This document shows, one piece after another, positions 1 through 7,782 of a DNA stretch of 12,713 bases; the stretch's first letter is position 1, and each line of letters starts with the position of its first letter. The notes beneath the pieces are model-generated. The model had not been told where the DNA came from, made no database searches, and saw only the letters and a program-made list of their open reading frames with translations. Position numbers and translations under genes: made by a program. Source of the stretch: JAVBOP01 sp031550405 (lineage in GTDB: Bacteria; Bacteroidota; Ignavibacteria; Kapaibacteriales; UBA2268); contig JAVBOP010000218.1 of assembly GCA_031550405.1 (NCBI GenBank), positions 1 through 12,713 of the forward strand, given 5' to 3'.

Positions 1-338
1 TTAGCTGAAGTATACTCAGGATTGAGATAAGTGCAAACAACAGAATCCTGCCAGTAATCATTGGGAAGATTCAAAAAAAGCTGCGGATTTGTGATTTTGT
101 TATTAACTATTTTAAATTTTCCCATGAATTTTTGCTTATAATGATTCTTTCTATCTTTTATATATTGTTCATTTTTAAGATCAGGCACAACATCAAAGTA
201 AAATTCATTAGCATTAACCAGCAAAGCTGGATATGGCTGAAGGATATGAGCTGATGTTGAGAACTGCCCTTGCAAAGGCATGCCGGGCCTGATAGCGGAA
301 ATATAGTCAGAATCATGATTTAGCGGGTTAAAAGATTT
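1..338 (-). CDS. Unidentified protein, partial at left edge, start uncertain
   Basis: An open minus-strand frame runs from 338 off the left edge, about 112 residues without a stop. I do not recognise the family. The product is polar and rich in Asn, Tyr and Asp (segments such as SDYISAIRPGMPLQGQF and NANEFYFDVVPDLKNE), with no membrane segment in the visible part. An in-frame TGA lies at 339-341, and the only ATG in the visible frame is at 281-279, without a Shine-Dalgarno site. Either translation starts there or the 5' part of the gene has been lost. The upstream DNA is a patchwork (REP-like sequence, motA tail copy), which favours truncation. The composition looks like real protein, but gene status and start are uncertain. 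Confidence 0.5.
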
Positions 339-341
339 TCA

Positions 342-420
342 GGAAAAGAATCGAATAAATTCTAAAATCCTGAGCATCCTGGTATCAGATAGTCTTTCCT
401 TCGACAGACTCAGGGAATTT
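342..420. repeat. REP-like intergenic sequence
   Basis: The stretch at 398-415 reads CCTTCGACAGACTCAGGG, an imperfect inverted repeat. It resembles the CTTCGAC...CTCAGGG palindromes scattered between genes in many bacterial genomes and, in some, linked to REP-associated tyrosine transposases. It is followed toward 342 by a low-complexity run with repeated 'atcctg'. No transposase is present in the window and only one copy is seen, so the call rests on recognising the core motif. Confidence 0.35.
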
Positions 421-493
421 TTATTTTGCCTTGAATGCTTCTTTTGCTTCTTTAAAGGATGGTCTGTTTGTCGGATCTATGGAACGCGCTCGA
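421..493 (-). pseudogene. Remnant copy of the motA 3' end
   Basis: This stretch matches the last ~24 codons and stop of the motA gene at 11546-12397. The first 66 bases differ at only three positions, giving a tail SIDPTNRPSFKEAKEAFKAK against SIDPTNRPSFKEAEEACKAK. A one-base deletion follows (ACG-CGC against ACGGCGC at about 486), and similarity fades by about 493. Upstream, the frame meets a stop at 508-510, and there is no start codon and no other MotA sequence. It is a non-functional fragment left by duplication or recombination, or the tail of a second motA that was otherwise deleted. Similarity does not obviously continue past the stop codon. Confidence 0.8.
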
Positions 494-598
494 AAAGAAC
501 AGGATGGCTAAGCCTCCGTCAGCAGTAGCATAACTGGAGGTGGGATGATATAACATCCGGCAAAATCGCATGATGGATACTTTTTTCAGGGAAGGGGA
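494..598. other. Non-coding junction downstream of purE
   Basis: I see no gene here. It contains two small inverted repeats: CCTCC...GGAGG around 513-540, and GGATG-ATATAA-CATCC around 543-558. Neither has a T-tract, so they are not convincing purE terminators. The stretch separates the purE stop from the motA tail copy. Confidence 0.4.
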
Positions 599-1078
599 TT
601 ATACCTGTTTTGCTCTGGATTCACATGCCATATTATCCTTATAAACAAGCAGCTTATGCAGCAACTCTTCATCGCTCGTTGCAAGTATTTGAATGGCGAG
701 CAATCCGGCATTTTTTCCATTGCCTATTGCCACTGTTGCAACGGGCACACCGGCGGGCATCTGCACAATCGACAGCAGGGAATCCTGCCCATTCAGCGCT
801 TTGGTTTGTACAGGCACGCCAATTACGGGAAGTGGAGTGTGAGCCGCTGTCATGCCAGGAAGATGGGCAGCACCGCCCGCACCGGCAATTATAACCTTTA
901 AGCCCCGCTCAACGGCGGACTTGGCATATAGCGCCATATCATCAGGAGTGCGGTGGGCGGACACAACTTTCATTTCGTATTCCACGCCAAACTCCCTGCA
1001 CACGTCGGCGGCAGGCTGCATTGTAGGCAAGTCTGAATCGCTGCCCATAATTATCCCAATTTTAATATTTTTTGCCAT
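599..1078 (-). CDS. purE: N5-carboxyaminoimidazole ribonucleotide mutase (PurE, class I)
   Basis: PurE converts N5-carboxyaminoimidazole ribonucleotide to 4-carboxy-5-aminoimidazole ribonucleotide in cytosolic de novo purine synthesis. At 159 residues it has the usual length of a single-domain class I PurE. The family motifs are present: GSDSDLPTM (12-20) at the N-terminal phosphate/CAIR site, SAHRTP (40-45), and AGAGGAAHLPG (65-75) followed by TPLPVIGVPV (81-90). The ATG at 1078 gives the standard MAKNIKIGIIMGSDSD beginning, with a weak AAAGAG upstream. It starts 25 bases after the dsbD stop on the same strand, so the two are probably co-transcribed, although they are functionally unrelated. 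The partner purK is not in the window. Confidence 0.95.
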   Translation of the reverse strand: MAKNIKIGIIMGSDSDLPTMQPAADVCREFGVEYEMKVVSAHRTPDDMALYAKSAVERGLKVIIAGAGGAAHLPGMTAAHTPLPVIGVPVQTKALNGQDSLLSIVQMPAGVPVATVAIGNGKNAGLLAIQILATSDEELLHKLLVYKDNMACESRAKQV

Positions 1079-1103
1079 ATTCTATCTCTTTTGCTTCTAC
1101 CTT

Positions 1104-3113
1104 TTATTTCCTTGTGGTGGATAAGCCTCTGTCGAGGAAATCAACAAATTCCTGCATATCGCGCGTGAAGGTCTTGGTGCCGACGTATTCGCCGTCAGGT
1201 GTTAGAATAACATACAGCGGCAGCTCAATTGAGCCGTATAAGTCTTGCTGCAACTGCTTGTTGGTGGTGTACGGCTCTTCACGGCGGTCTGTATACAGCT
1301 TAACCTTGATAAAGCCATTCATACGGCTTTCGACCTCGCTGCGCTTAAACATATTCTGCTCCATCCAGCGGCAATTCGTACAGGTAAACCCTGTAAAATC
1401 AACGAATACCGGCAGACCGAGCCGCTTGCCTTCCGCAATGCCTGCATTATAATCCTTCAGCCACTCGGTTGTAGCAGCGCTTGCAGGTGCTGTTGCCGTT
1501 GCGGCAATAGCTGTGCTGCCGGCGTCTAATGATGCACTGTTCATTATTTCGCGGTACTCCGCCGGCGGAAGAAAGGCATCAAGCTCGCCAAGGGTTTTGT
1601 CGAACATTCCTGTCAGGAAGTAGAATGACAATGCACCGAATATGACTGCAAATACTACGCGCGGTGCAGTTAAGCCATCGACCTTTGAGTCATGGTGCAT
1701 TCTGAATATGCCAAGAATGTACAGCGTTACTATAAGGCATATAGCAATCCATATAGCAAGGAAAAGCTCTTTTGATAATATGCCCCAGCTCCATACAAGG
1801 TCGGCATTGGATAGGAATTTAATGGCGGCTGCTATTTCAAGAAAACCCATCACCACTTTGACATTGTTCATCCATCCTCCTGCTTTGGGCAGCTTCTTCA
1901 TTGCAGAAGGGAATAGTGCCAGCAGAAAAAATGGCAGTGCAAATACACCCGAAAAGCCAATCATGCCTGCTATGGGGTAGAACCATTCTCCACCACTTGC
2001 GGCGATTAGGGCTGAACCCACAAATGGCACCGTGCACGTGAATGATGTTATCGAAAACGTGAGCGCCATGAGCAATACGCTTACCACACCTGAGCCTTCA
2101 TTGCTCTTTTTATTCAGTTTATTCATTACTCCCGAAGGCAGCTGTATCTCGAATGCACCGAACAAGTTGAGTGCGAATATGATGAATATTGCCGCTATAA
2201 ACAGGTTTATCCAGCCGTTTGCAGCGAAATCGCGTATGCCTGTTGCACCAAATATCGTTGCCAGCAAGATGCCAAGACCTGTGAATGTAAACATTATGCC
2301 GATAGCATATATAAAGGCGTCTTTGACCGTACTGGAGCCGCTTTTTTCAGCTCTTTTGGTGAAGAATGAGACGGTTATGGGTATCATGGGGAATACGCAT
2401 GGAGTGAGCAGTGCCAATGCGCCGGCGCCCATGGCGAACCATAAGAATGCCCATACTCCCTGGCTCTTTTTAGATTCGATTTCTTGTTGGGATTCTGTCT
2501 TTTTAGCTGTTTCAGCTATCTGCTCTTTGGGAGGCTCTGGAGCAGGTGTATTCGCATCATTTATAAGCATGGTTGAGGCGCTATCAATATCTTCATCTTC
2601 CGGCTTTTCAACCGTATTCGTATCCATAGCGAATGCCTTGCTGGAAATGGTTGCCTTGTAGTCCTCCGGCGGCAGGCAGCGCGCAGTATCACACAGCTGC
2701 ATATACATGGCGGCCTGTATCTTGTCTTTTTCAAAATTTATATCCCTGTTAGCCTTAGCGGGAATAAAAAATTCAAATCTCCCTGTAAAATATTCAAGCG
2801 CCATACCGAAGCCGTCATCTTGCTTGGTCTTGGGCTTTGATGACTTTATCTTGCCTGAAACCACAAGCATATTTTCAGGCAGGAACGAAAACTCGGTAGG
2901 AGTAGGACCTATGCCATCCTTGCCTATCTGCTCCTTTAAGCTATAGGTATACCACGGCTTGGGTATATTGACCTGCACTTTGATGCTGACTGTTTCACCC
3001 GATTTGACTTCTAATTTTTCAGGAAATGCTTCAATTTTAATTTTTGGGGCTTGACCAAACAGGTTGGTTATTGCAAAAAACAAAAGAGTAATAAATATGA
3101 GCTGCTTTTTCAT
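1104..3113 (-). CDS. dsbD: Thiol:disulfide interchange protein DsbD with C-terminal thioredoxin domain
   Basis: DsbD carries electrons from cytosolic thioredoxin across the inner membrane to periplasmic thiol partners. Order of parts in the 669-residue product: signal peptide (1-21); N-terminal beta-rich periplasmic domain with a Cys pair CDTARC (141-146); charged linker (190-217); a transmembrane core from about 221 to 505 with the two expected cysteines in TPCVFPMIP (C239) and FTCTVPF (C360); an Ala/Thr-rich linker (531-550); and a thioredoxin-like domain with FTCTNCRWME (C578, C581) and the cis-Pro segment ELPLYVILTPDG. All six redox cysteines are present, so it should be active. The frame is open to 3185, but the ATG at 3113 is chosen because it places a clean signal peptide (MKKQLIFITLLFFA) at the N-terminus. 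It is upstream of purE and divergent from the gene at 3215. Confidence 0.93.
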   Translation of the reverse strand: MKKQLIFITLLFFAITNLFGQAPKIKIEAFPEKLEVKSGETVSIKVQVNIPKPWYTYSLKEQIGKDGIGPTPTEFSFLPENMLVVSGKIKSSKPKTKQDDGFGMALEYFTGRFEFFIPAKANRDINFEKDKIQAAMYMQLCDTARCLPPEDYKATISSKAFAMDTNTVEKPEDEDIDSASTMLINDANTPAPEPPKEQIAETAKKTESQQEIESKKSQGVWAFLWFAMGAGALALLTPCVFPMIPITVSFFTKRAEKSGSSTVKDAFIYAIGIMFTFTGLGILLATIFGATGIRDFAANGWINLFIAAIFIIFALNLFGAFEIQLPSGVMNKLNKKSNEGSGVVSVLLMALTFSITSFTCTVPFVGSALIAASGGEWFYPIAGMIGFSGVFALPFFLLALFPSAMKKLPKAGGWMNNVKVVMGFLEIAAAIKFLSNADLVWSWGILSKELFLAIWIAICLIVTLYILGIFRMHHDSKVDGLTAPRVVFAVIFGALSFYFLTGMFDKTLGELDAFLPPAEYREIMNSASLDAGSTAIAATATAPASAATTEWLKDYNAGIAEGKRLGLPVFVDFTGFTCTNCRWMEQNMFKRSEVESRMNGFIKVKLYTDRREEPYTTNKQLQQDLYGSIELPLYVILTPDGEYVGTKTFTRDMQEFVDFLDRGLSTTRK

Positions 3114-3214
3114 CTTGATAGAAGCCTTAACGATTAATTTATAAAAGTTCTGTAAATTTACAAAAAAATGCTTATATAAAGGCAATTTTTTTTGAATTTT
3201 ATTTGCGATACGTT

Positions 3215-3634
3215 ATGAATAATGAAAAAATATTAATAATCTTCAACAAAATAAAAGATATTTTTATGTTTCGGGAGGGTGGAGATTATGACAGCATATT
3301 GACTCCTCCAACTGTAACAACCGGTTCAATGGTATGGGGCTTGATTCTGCGCTCAACCATTATAATTGCGATAACTATGTTTGTTGTAATGGCATTAGGG
3401 AGACGCGAATTGTGGTGGTTTGCTGTTTTTTTATTTTGGTTTGGCGCTGTTTATCCCGCATATCGCCAATATTCCAAATATCACGCACGCATTGAGAATT
3501 TTTTGGAGGAGACACTGTGCGGCAAATGCCGCCATTTTGTCGAACAAAGCCAGCTCTGCGACATATATGACGAGCATGTAAGCGAAGACTATATCCCCTG
3601 CGCTGGCGAAAGCTGGGAAATGCGAGAACAATAG
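3215..3634 (+). CDS. Small membrane protein with C-terminal four-cysteine motif
   Basis: I do not recognise this 139-residue protein. It has a polar N-terminus (1-40), two hydrophobic segments at about 44-60 and 67-82, then a soluble tail with CGKCRHF (C102, C105), C115 and a final IPCAGESWE (C129). The Cys-x2-Cys...Cys...Cys arrangement resembles a metal-binding or Fe-S ribbon; whether it faces the cytosol is inferred, not shown. The frame also allows a TTG start at 3203, but the ATG at 3215 is preferred. It is divergent from dsbD across about 100 bases and ends 134 bases before radA on the same strand. Its position next to the thiol transporter DsbD may be coincidental. Confidence 0.75.
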   Translation: MNNEKILIIFNKIKDIFMFREGGDYDSILTPPTVTTGSMVWGLILRSTIIIAITMFVVMALGRRELWWFAVFLFWFGAVYPAYRQYSKYHARIENFLEETLCGKCRHFVEQSQLCDIYDEHVSEDYIPCAGESWEMREQ

Positions 3635-3768
3635 TTTGCGATGGGTGCAGGCACCGCATAATGTGAATAAGCTATATGCTATATATTTTAACAGCTTGTT
3701 TTGCCGGAAAACATCTTACATTAGTCTATATATTTCTCTACGGAATTTTTTCCAACTGTACTGTGATT

Positions 3769-5121
3769 ATGAAAAATAAATTATTATATGTTTGCCAAAA
3801 ATGTGCCTTTGAATCGCCAAGATGGCTTGGAAAATGCCCAAGTTGTGGCGAATGGAATTCATTTGAAGAAGCATTGGTCAAAACACAAAATGCAAAAGAG
3901 CGGGCAGCCTCAAAAAGCACAATTCCGCAAATCGTCTGCCTTGGCGATATTTCAACTGAAACCGAATATCGTATAAAAACGGATATCGGAGAATTTGACC
4001 GAGTGCTGGGCGGCGGCATTATACCGGGTTCACTGGTACTGGTGGGCGGCGATCCCGGCATCGGCAAATCCACGCTATTATTGCAGATGTGCAATAATAT
4101 TGCCTCTTTCAAACCACTATATATCACTGGCGAAGAATCATTGCAGCAAATCAAATACCGCTCAGCAAGATTAAAAAATATTAATAATTCTCTGCAGCTA
4201 ATGGCGGAAACCAATGCCGAAACTATTAATATGGCAATACAAAACAGCGATTCGGCGGTGGTTGTCATTGATTCCATTCAATCCGTATTTTCCGATAGAA
4301 TTGAGGCAACGCCCGGCAGCATCACACAGGTTCGCGAGTGTACAATGTTATTTATGCAGACAGCCAAAAAATATGGTAAGTCTGTGTTTTTAATAGGACA
4401 TGTAACAAAAGAAGGTTCGCTTGCAGGACCTAAAATACTGGAGCATTTAGTCGATACCGTTATTCAATTTGAAGGTGAAAAAACATATTCGTACCGCATT
4501 TTGCGCAGTCTGAAAAATCGCTTTGGCTCGACTAATGAGATTGGCATTTTTGAGATGACCGATAAAGGCTTGAACGAGGTTTTGAATCCGTCGGAGGTTT
4601 TTCTTTCGGGTCGAAACGAGGACGAATCGGGTGTTGCGATTGTTGGTACGATGGAGGGTTCGCGCCCGATTCTGCTTGAAGTGCAGGCGCTTGTAACGCA
4701 AAGCAATTATGGGATGCCGCAGCGAACGGTAAATGGTTTTGATATGAGGCGGTTGCAGATGATTTTAGCTGTTTTGGAAAAGCGCTTGGGCTTGCATTTC
4801 AGTTCGAGCGATGTTTTTGTAAATATTGCCGGCGGTGTCTACCTCAACGATTCTTCGTGCGATTTGGGTATTGCGGCTGCGCTGGTCTCTTCTTTGCGCG
4901 ATATTCCGCTTGATACGAAAACGGTTTTCATCGGTGAAATCGGGCTGACTGGCGAGATTCGCTCGGTTTCTGCCATAGAACAGCGAATAATGGAGGCACA
5001 AAAATTAGGTTTCAGCAAAGTGATAATTCCATCGGCAGGAGCAAATAAAATATTAAAAAAAATTAATATTTCTATAAAACCCGTCGACAAAATTTCCCTT
5101 GCAATCATGGAATTATTTTAA
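3769..5121 (+). CDS. radA: DNA repair protein RadA (Sms)
   Basis: RadA is a RecA-like DNA helicase/ATPase that promotes branch migration during homologous recombination and repair. The 450-residue product shows the full family layout: an N-terminal zinc finger CQKC...CPSC (C9, C12, C23, C26); a Walker A motif GGDPGIGKST (93-102); YITGEES (118-124); Walker B AVVVIDSIQS (163-172); the RadA-specific KNRFG motif (249-253); and a C-terminal Lon-protease-like domain (about 345-450, DVFVNIAGG, GEIGLTGEIR). The frame is open from 3676, but the ATG at 3769 begins directly before the zinc finger as in other RadA proteins, so the extra 31 residues are not counted. It converges with murI with only 9 bases between the stops and no visible terminator. 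Confidence 0.96.
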   Translation: MKNKLLYVCQKCAFESPRWLGKCPSCGEWNSFEEALVKTQNAKERAASKSTIPQIVCLGDISTETEYRIKTDIGEFDRVLGGGIIPGSLVLVGGDPGIGKSTLLLQMCNNIASFKPLYITGEESLQQIKYRSARLKNINNSLQLMAETNAETINMAIQNSDSAVVVIDSIQSVFSDRIEATPGSITQVRECTMLFMQTAKKYGKSVFLIGHVTKEGSLAGPKILEHLVDTVIQFEGEKTYSYRILRSLKNRFGSTNEIGIFEMTDKGLNEVLNPSEVFLSGRNEDESGVAIVGTMEGSRPILLEVQALVTQSNYGMPQRTVNGFDMRRLQMILAVLEKRLGLHFSSSDVFVNIAGGVYLNDSSCDLGIAAALVSSLRDIPLDTKTVFIGEIGLTGEIRSVSAIEQRIMEAQKLGFSKVIIPSAGANKILKKINISIKPVDKISLAIMELF

Positions 5122-5130
5122 ATCTCATTC

Positions 5131-5958
5131 CTAACTTCCTATATTAATCAAGTTTGGGGAGGCGATGGGAAATCCAAGGAAACGCTGGGCTTGTTCGAAA
5201 AAATGCGTAGGCAAATCTGTTACATAAAACTCTATGCCGGGCTTGAGCATAAATTCGTTGCGCTCGTTTTGCAGTAAATTCTGTTCGGCAAGAAGGCGCA
5301 AAGCTGTTACTGCCGCATGTTCGCCGGAATCGATTTGAACTATGTTTGGCGCAAGCTCGAAAAACAATTGCGATAGCAGCGGATAATGAGTGCATCCCAG
5401 CACCAGAGTATCAATATTTTCAGCAGTTAGGTTGCACAGATATTCCTGCGCAATCAATTTCGTTGCTTCGTGGCAAATCATGCCTTCCTCAACAAGCGGC
5501 ACAAATAATGGACATTCCTGAGAGAAAATCTGCACTGAATTATGAATATTTATTAATTTTTCTATTGTGTTGGCGTAAGAATTGCTTGTTATCGTCGCCC
5601 GCGTACCTATAATTCCAATTCTATTATTTTTTGTACTTCGCAAAGCCGCTGCCGCTGCTGGATAAATCATGCCGATTACAGGAATATTTCCCGCAAGTTC
5701 CTTGACGGTTTGCAGCGCCACCGCAGACACGGTATTGCACGCCGCAACAATTAATTTGACGCTTTTTTCGAGCAAAAAATCAGTGCATTCACGGGCATAT
5801 TGCTGGACGGTTACCTGCGACTTGTTGCCATAAGGCACGCGGGCAGTATCGCCCAAATATATATAATTTTCAAAGGGCATGAATCGAATGAATTGCTTCA
5901 GAACGCTCAAGCCGCCAATGCCCGAATCGAAAACGCCAATTGGATTTGTTACTGTCAT
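5131..5958 (-). CDS. murI: Glutamate racemase MurI
   Basis: MurI interconverts L- and D-glutamate to supply D-Glu for peptidoglycan precursors in the cytosol. The 275-residue protein carries the family signatures: GVFDSGIGGLSV (8-19) with the catalytic-site Asp and Ser, LGDTARVPYG (35-44), the first catalytic Cys in AACNTVSA (C74), and the second in LGCTHYPLL (C189, followed by H191). Length is normal. The ATG at 5958 is chosen over an upstream TTG at 5970 because it leaves the typical short leader before GVFDSG. It lies downstream of tpx but behind the tpx terminator, so it probably has its own promoter. A perfect TATGAA-N6-TTCATA palindrome sits 17 bases upstream of the start. Confidence 0.95.
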   Translation of the reverse strand: MTVTNPIGVFDSGIGGLSVLKQFIRFMPFENYIYLGDTARVPYGNKSQVTVQQYARECTDFLLEKSVKLIVAACNTVSAVALQTVKELAGNIPVIGMIYPAAAAALRSTKNNRIGIIGTRATITSNSYANTIEKLINIHNSVQIFSQECPLFVPLVEEGMICHEATKLIAQEYLCNLTAENIDTLVLGCTHYPLLSQLFFELAPNIVQIDSGEHAAVTALRLLAEQNLLQNERNEFMLKPGIEFYVTDLPTHFFEQAQRFLGFPIASPNLINIGS

Positions 5959-5971
5959 ATTAAAATTCAAG

Positions 5972-5995
5972 ATTTATGAAAAAATATTCATAAAT
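5972..5995. promoter_or_regulatory. Palindromic box, copy 1 (ARG-box-like), upstream of murI
   Basis: Two perfect 9-base arms (ATTTATGAA and TTCATAAAT) are separated by six A/T bases. The core TATGAA-N6-TTCATA fits the ARG-box spacing TGAA-N6-TTCA. It ends 14 bases upstream of the murI ATG, where a bound protein could block transcription or initiation. The identity of the binding protein is unknown. Confidence 0.5.
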
Positions 5996-6003
5996 ATGTA
6001 TTC

Positions 6004-6039
6004 AAAAAATAACATCTCGCTATGGATAAACGAGATGTT
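6004..6039 (-). terminator. Rho-independent terminator of tpx
   Basis: A perfect 9-base stem, AACATCTCG (6011-6019) with CGAGATGTT (6031-6039), has an 11-base loop. On the minus strand it is followed by a run of six T. It begins 27 bases after the tpx stop and ends before murI, separating the two transcripts. The plus-strand side has no good T-run. Confidence 0.85.
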
Positions 6040-6065
6040 TGCTGTTCGTGTATGAATATGAGTTA

Positions 6066-6575
6066 TTATATAGTTGTGAGATTCTTAACTATGTTTATTG
6101 CGGCGTCAAAATTGACAGCGTCGGTTACTTCCGGAACATATTCTGCATATTTAATAATATTTTGTTCATCAACTATAACCGTTCCGCGACTGAGCAGCCG
6201 CAATTCCTTAATTAAAAAACCATATTTTAAGCCAAAATCCGCATCTTTATGATCGGAAAGAGCTATCACATGCTCAAGTCCTTCGGTTGTGCAGAAACGG
6301 GCTTGCGCAAACGGCAAATCCATAGACACAGGCAGGACAACGACTTTGGGATTAATATTGCCCAAATCTGCATTAAATTTTCGCACCTGCATAGCGCAAA
6401 CCGCTGTGTCCAACGATGGAAAAGCAGTAATTACTTTAATTTTATCTTTAAATGAATATAGTTCGCAAGGTGAGAGATCTTTTTTGAGAGCCGTAAAATT
6501 CGGAGCGGACATACCAACGCGCACTTCCTCGCCGAGCAATGTCATTGGATTTCCTTTAAACGTTATGTTAGCCAT
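6066..6575 (-). CDS. tpx: Thiol peroxidase Tpx (atypical 2-Cys peroxiredoxin)
   Basis: Tpx reduces hydrogen peroxide and alkyl hydroperoxides using electrons from thioredoxin. The 169-residue product matches the family length (E. coli Tpx has 168). It begins MANITFKGNP and carries the active-site segment PSLDTAVC (53-60) with peroxidatic Cys60 and Thr57. The resolving Cys95 lies in ARFCTTEGL, and Arg130 in LSRGTVIVD completes the site. The motif differs slightly from the usual PSLDTPVCD (Ala58, Ala61), outside the catalytic residues. A second in-frame ATG exists at 6587, but the start at 6575 is preferred: it gives the canonical N-terminus and has AAGGAA about five bases upstream. It has its own terminator downstream and is probably a single-gene unit. 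Confidence 0.95.
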   Translation of the reverse strand: MANITFKGNPMTLLGEEVRVGMSAPNFTALKKDLSPCELYSFKDKIKVITAFPSLDTAVCAMQVRKFNADLGNINPKVVVLPVSMDLPFAQARFCTTEGLEHVIALSDHKDADFGLKYGFLIKELRLLSRGTVIVDEQNIIKYAEYVPEVTDAVNFDAAINIVKNLTTI

Positions 6576-6778
6576 AATTTCCTTCATTATAAAAAGTTCA
6601 ACTTACCAATCTATAACGTTTACTCAAAAGATATATTTTACCCTGTCTGTCTAAATGCTTCCATGTCCATTGTTTTAAAAGCTGTTAAAAAAGGCATTCC
6701 TGTTTTTTGGCACTATAGCTATTAAGTAATAAAAGGCAGGCGTATCCTTGCTTTCTTCTCTCCAGGCGTTCATGCTTT
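6576..6778. other. Intergenic region between motB and tpx
   Basis: About 200 bases lie between the motB stop and the tpx start. I see no clear motB terminator and no exact TAnnTTTG promoter element for tpx. The only open frame starting with ATG that I noted is a 32-codon one (6675-6773, minus) with no Shine-Dalgarno site, which I do not accept as a gene. Confidence 0.4.
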
Positions 6779-7723
6779 TTACTGGCTGATTTGCTTTTCC
6801 TTGTCGGCGCTGCCATCCATAAATTCGCGGGTTGTAAGCTGTTTAATTACAATACTGACGCGGCGGTTGGTAACATCAAAAGGATTGTCGGGCTTTCGGA
6901 GCTTCCTGTCGGCAAAGCCCGAAACAGAGACGACCTGTCCATTCCATAATCCGCTTGCATCAAGCACTTTTCGAGCAGCATTTGCCCGGTCGGCGGACAG
7001 TTCCCAGTTCGAATATATAGTGTTGGATGAATATTTTCTACTATCTGTATGTCCTTCTATTTCAACATAGTTAGGAAGTTTTCCTATACGCAGGGCAAGC
7101 TGTTTGAGTATATCAATTGCGGCAGGCTTGAGCTTGGCGCTGCCAATTTCAAAGAAGTTGTTGTCATGCGTCTCCAATAGCTCTATTTTCAAACCTTCAG
7201 AAGTAATTTCAACGGATATGGAAGTAAGCAATTCTTCCATTTCATTGGACTTGCCAGATAAATCATTGAGAACCTGCTTTATATCATCGCTTGTTTTCTC
7301 GATTACTTTTGAAGCCGTTACACTGTCTTCGAGAGCCTTGGAAATGGCTGCTTTCATTGCTACGGAATCGACCAGTATTTCGCCGCCTTTTTCGGTAAAA
7401 CTCCATGAAAATTCGCCTTTATTTTTGCCATCGCCTTTGCCAGTACCTTTCATTGGATGATCAAACTCAACAGGACTGCTTTTGGGTTTACCAGTAAAAA
7501 TATCAAATGCACTTGGGTCTTCGAAATATGCCCCAACAGCCTGCTTAACTTCCTCGCTTTGAGCCAATATCCACATCACAATAAAGAATGCCATCATTGC
7601 CGTTACGAAATCGGCATACGCCACTTTCCATGCACCGCCATGATGTCCATGCCCGCCTTTCTTTATTTTTTTTATTATTATAGGTTGTTCGGAGCCGTGC
7701 CCGCTATTTTCATTGTCTGCCAT
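6779..7723 (-). CDS. motB: Flagellar motor stator protein MotB
   Basis: MotB anchors the stator to peptidoglycan and, with MotA, forms the ion channel driving flagellar rotation. The 314-residue protein has a short basic, Gly/His-rich N-terminus (GGHGHHGG, 23-30). One transmembrane helix (about 36-54, AYADFVTAMMAFFIVMW) carries the essential ion-binding Asp38, equivalent to D32 of E. coli. A plug/linker region follows, then an OmpA-like peptidoglycan-binding domain (about 170-297) with IEGHTDS (222-228) and LSADRANAARKVL. All key parts are intact. Its usual partner motA is not adjacent but lies about 3.8 kb upstream, with unrelated genes in between. A terminator (7783-7813) precedes it, so it should have its own promoter. 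Confidence 0.96.
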   Translation of the reverse strand: MADNENSGHGSEQPIIIKKIKKGGHGHHGGAWKVAYADFVTAMMAFFIVMWILAQSEEVKQAVGAYFEDPSAFDIFTGKPKSSPVEFDHPMKGTGKGDGKNKGEFSWSFTEKGGEILVDSVAMKAAISKALEDSVTASKVIEKTSDDIKQVLNDLSGKSNEMEELLTSISVEITSEGLKIELLETHDNNFFEIGSAKLKPAAIDILKQLALRIGKLPNYVEIEGHTDSRKYSSNTIYSNWELSADRANAARKVLDASGLWNGQVVSVSGFADRKLRKPDNPFDVTNRRVSIVIKQLTTREFMDGSADKEKQISQ

Positions 7724-7774
7724 TGCAATACTATATTTACATTTACTATAACATATACATTTATAAATTTCTTA

Positions 7775-7782
7775 CAAATATA
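7775..7782 (-). promoter_or_regulatory. Candidate -7 promoter element for motB
   Basis: The minus strand reads TATATTTG, an exact match to the Bacteroidota -7 consensus TAnnTTTG. It lies about 52 bases upstream of the motB ATG and directly after the T-run of the preceding terminator. No good -33 TTTG is found at the usual distance, so support is moderate at best in this AT-rich setting. Confidence 0.3.

Noticed and set aside
2032..2661. A 209-codon plus-strand open frame
   Set aside because: It is entirely antisense to dsbD, whose domains and redox cysteines are clear; the antisense translation has no recognisable features.
3635..3768. A hairpin near 3643-3658 (GGTG...CACC) as a terminator before radA
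   Set aside because: The stem is short and no T-run follows; radA may be partly read through from the upstream gene.
3738..4277. A 179-codon minus-strand open frame
   Set aside because: It lies antisense to the zinc finger and Walker motifs of radA and is a shadow of that gene.
5972..5995. Reading the palindrome family as CRP/FNR or Rex sites
   Set aside because: CRP uses TGTGA-N6-TCACA and Rex uses TTGTGAA-N4-TTCACAA; here the arms TATGAA and TTCATA are spaced by six, which fits neither. Only the ARG-box geometry agrees.
6675..6773. A 32-codon minus-strand ORF starting just after the motB stop (MNAWREESKDTPAFYYLIAI...)
   Set aside because: There is no Shine-Dalgarno site and no recognisable feature; it is short enough to occur by chance in an intergenic gap.
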